Assembly (NCBI GenBank): GCA_009783365.1
Contig: WRHG01000023.1
Span: 1-16,260 of the forward strand
Source of the DNA: Clostridia bacterium
Lineage (GTDB): Bacteria; Bacillota_A; Clostridia; Christensenellales; Aristaeellaceae
Direction: 5' to 3'
DNA length: 16,260 bases
In this document: piece by piece, positions 14,538 to 16,260 of the stretch
How the letters are laid out: every line of letters begins with the position of its first letter
Numbering within the stretch: the stretch's first letter is position 1
Notes under the pieces: generated by a model
What the model was told of the DNA's origin: nothing
Seen by the model: only the letters and a program-made list of their open reading frames with translations
The model's database searches: none
Program-made: the position numbers and the translations under genes

Positions 14538-16260
<1,723 letters not shown>

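Overview
The window looks like chromosomal DNA from an anaerobic, fairly GC-rich Firmicute, probably an uncultured or poorly known member of the Clostridia. The evidence is strong AGGAGG-type ribosome binding sites, sigma-A-like promoters, a single-chain pyruvate:ferredoxin oxidoreductase, a Clostridia-style ArgS and an rpsB-tsf-pyrH block. I cannot name a genus or species from sequence alone.

Layout from left to right. Positions 1-5751 (minus strand) hold a housekeeping run transcribed right to left: a good promoter, rpsB (ribosomal protein S2), tsf (EF-Ts), a Rho-independent terminator, pyrH (UMP kinase), a MATE-family transporter and argS, which runs off the left edge. The frr gene that usually follows pyrH is absent. 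Positions 5777-6967 are a complete IS30-family insertion sequence. It is flanked by a 15-bp direct repeat and sits between the rpsB promoter and a glycosyltransferase gene. Positions 6972-9928 (minus strand) carry two tandem paralogous multi-pass membrane glycosyltransferases of the GT-C/PMT/ArnT type. Positions 9929-10328 are a roughly 400-bp divergent intergenic region with candidate promoters in both directions. Positions 10329-13436 (plus strand) hold three tandem, tightly packed and diverged M42 metallo-aminopeptidases. dapF (diaminopimelate epimerase, 13503-14342, minus) converges on them. It is divergent from nifJ/PFOR (14562 onward, plus), which has a textbook promoter and runs off the right edge.

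Functionally, most of the window is core metabolism and translation: S2, EF-Ts, UMP kinase, arginyl-tRNA synthetase, lysine/peptidoglycan precursor synthesis, and pyruvate oxidation with ferredoxin. The M42 trio probably finishes peptide breakdown to amino acids in the cytoplasm. The glycosyltransferase pair probably modifies an envelope lipid, polymer or protein using a polyprenyl-phosphate sugar. The accessory features are the IS element, with its long target duplication and a perfect 34-bp palindrome in its transposase gene, the glycosyltransferase duplication and the peptidase triplication. I found no tRNA, rRNA, CRISPR array, phage or defence system, and nothing I would call a previously undescribed system.
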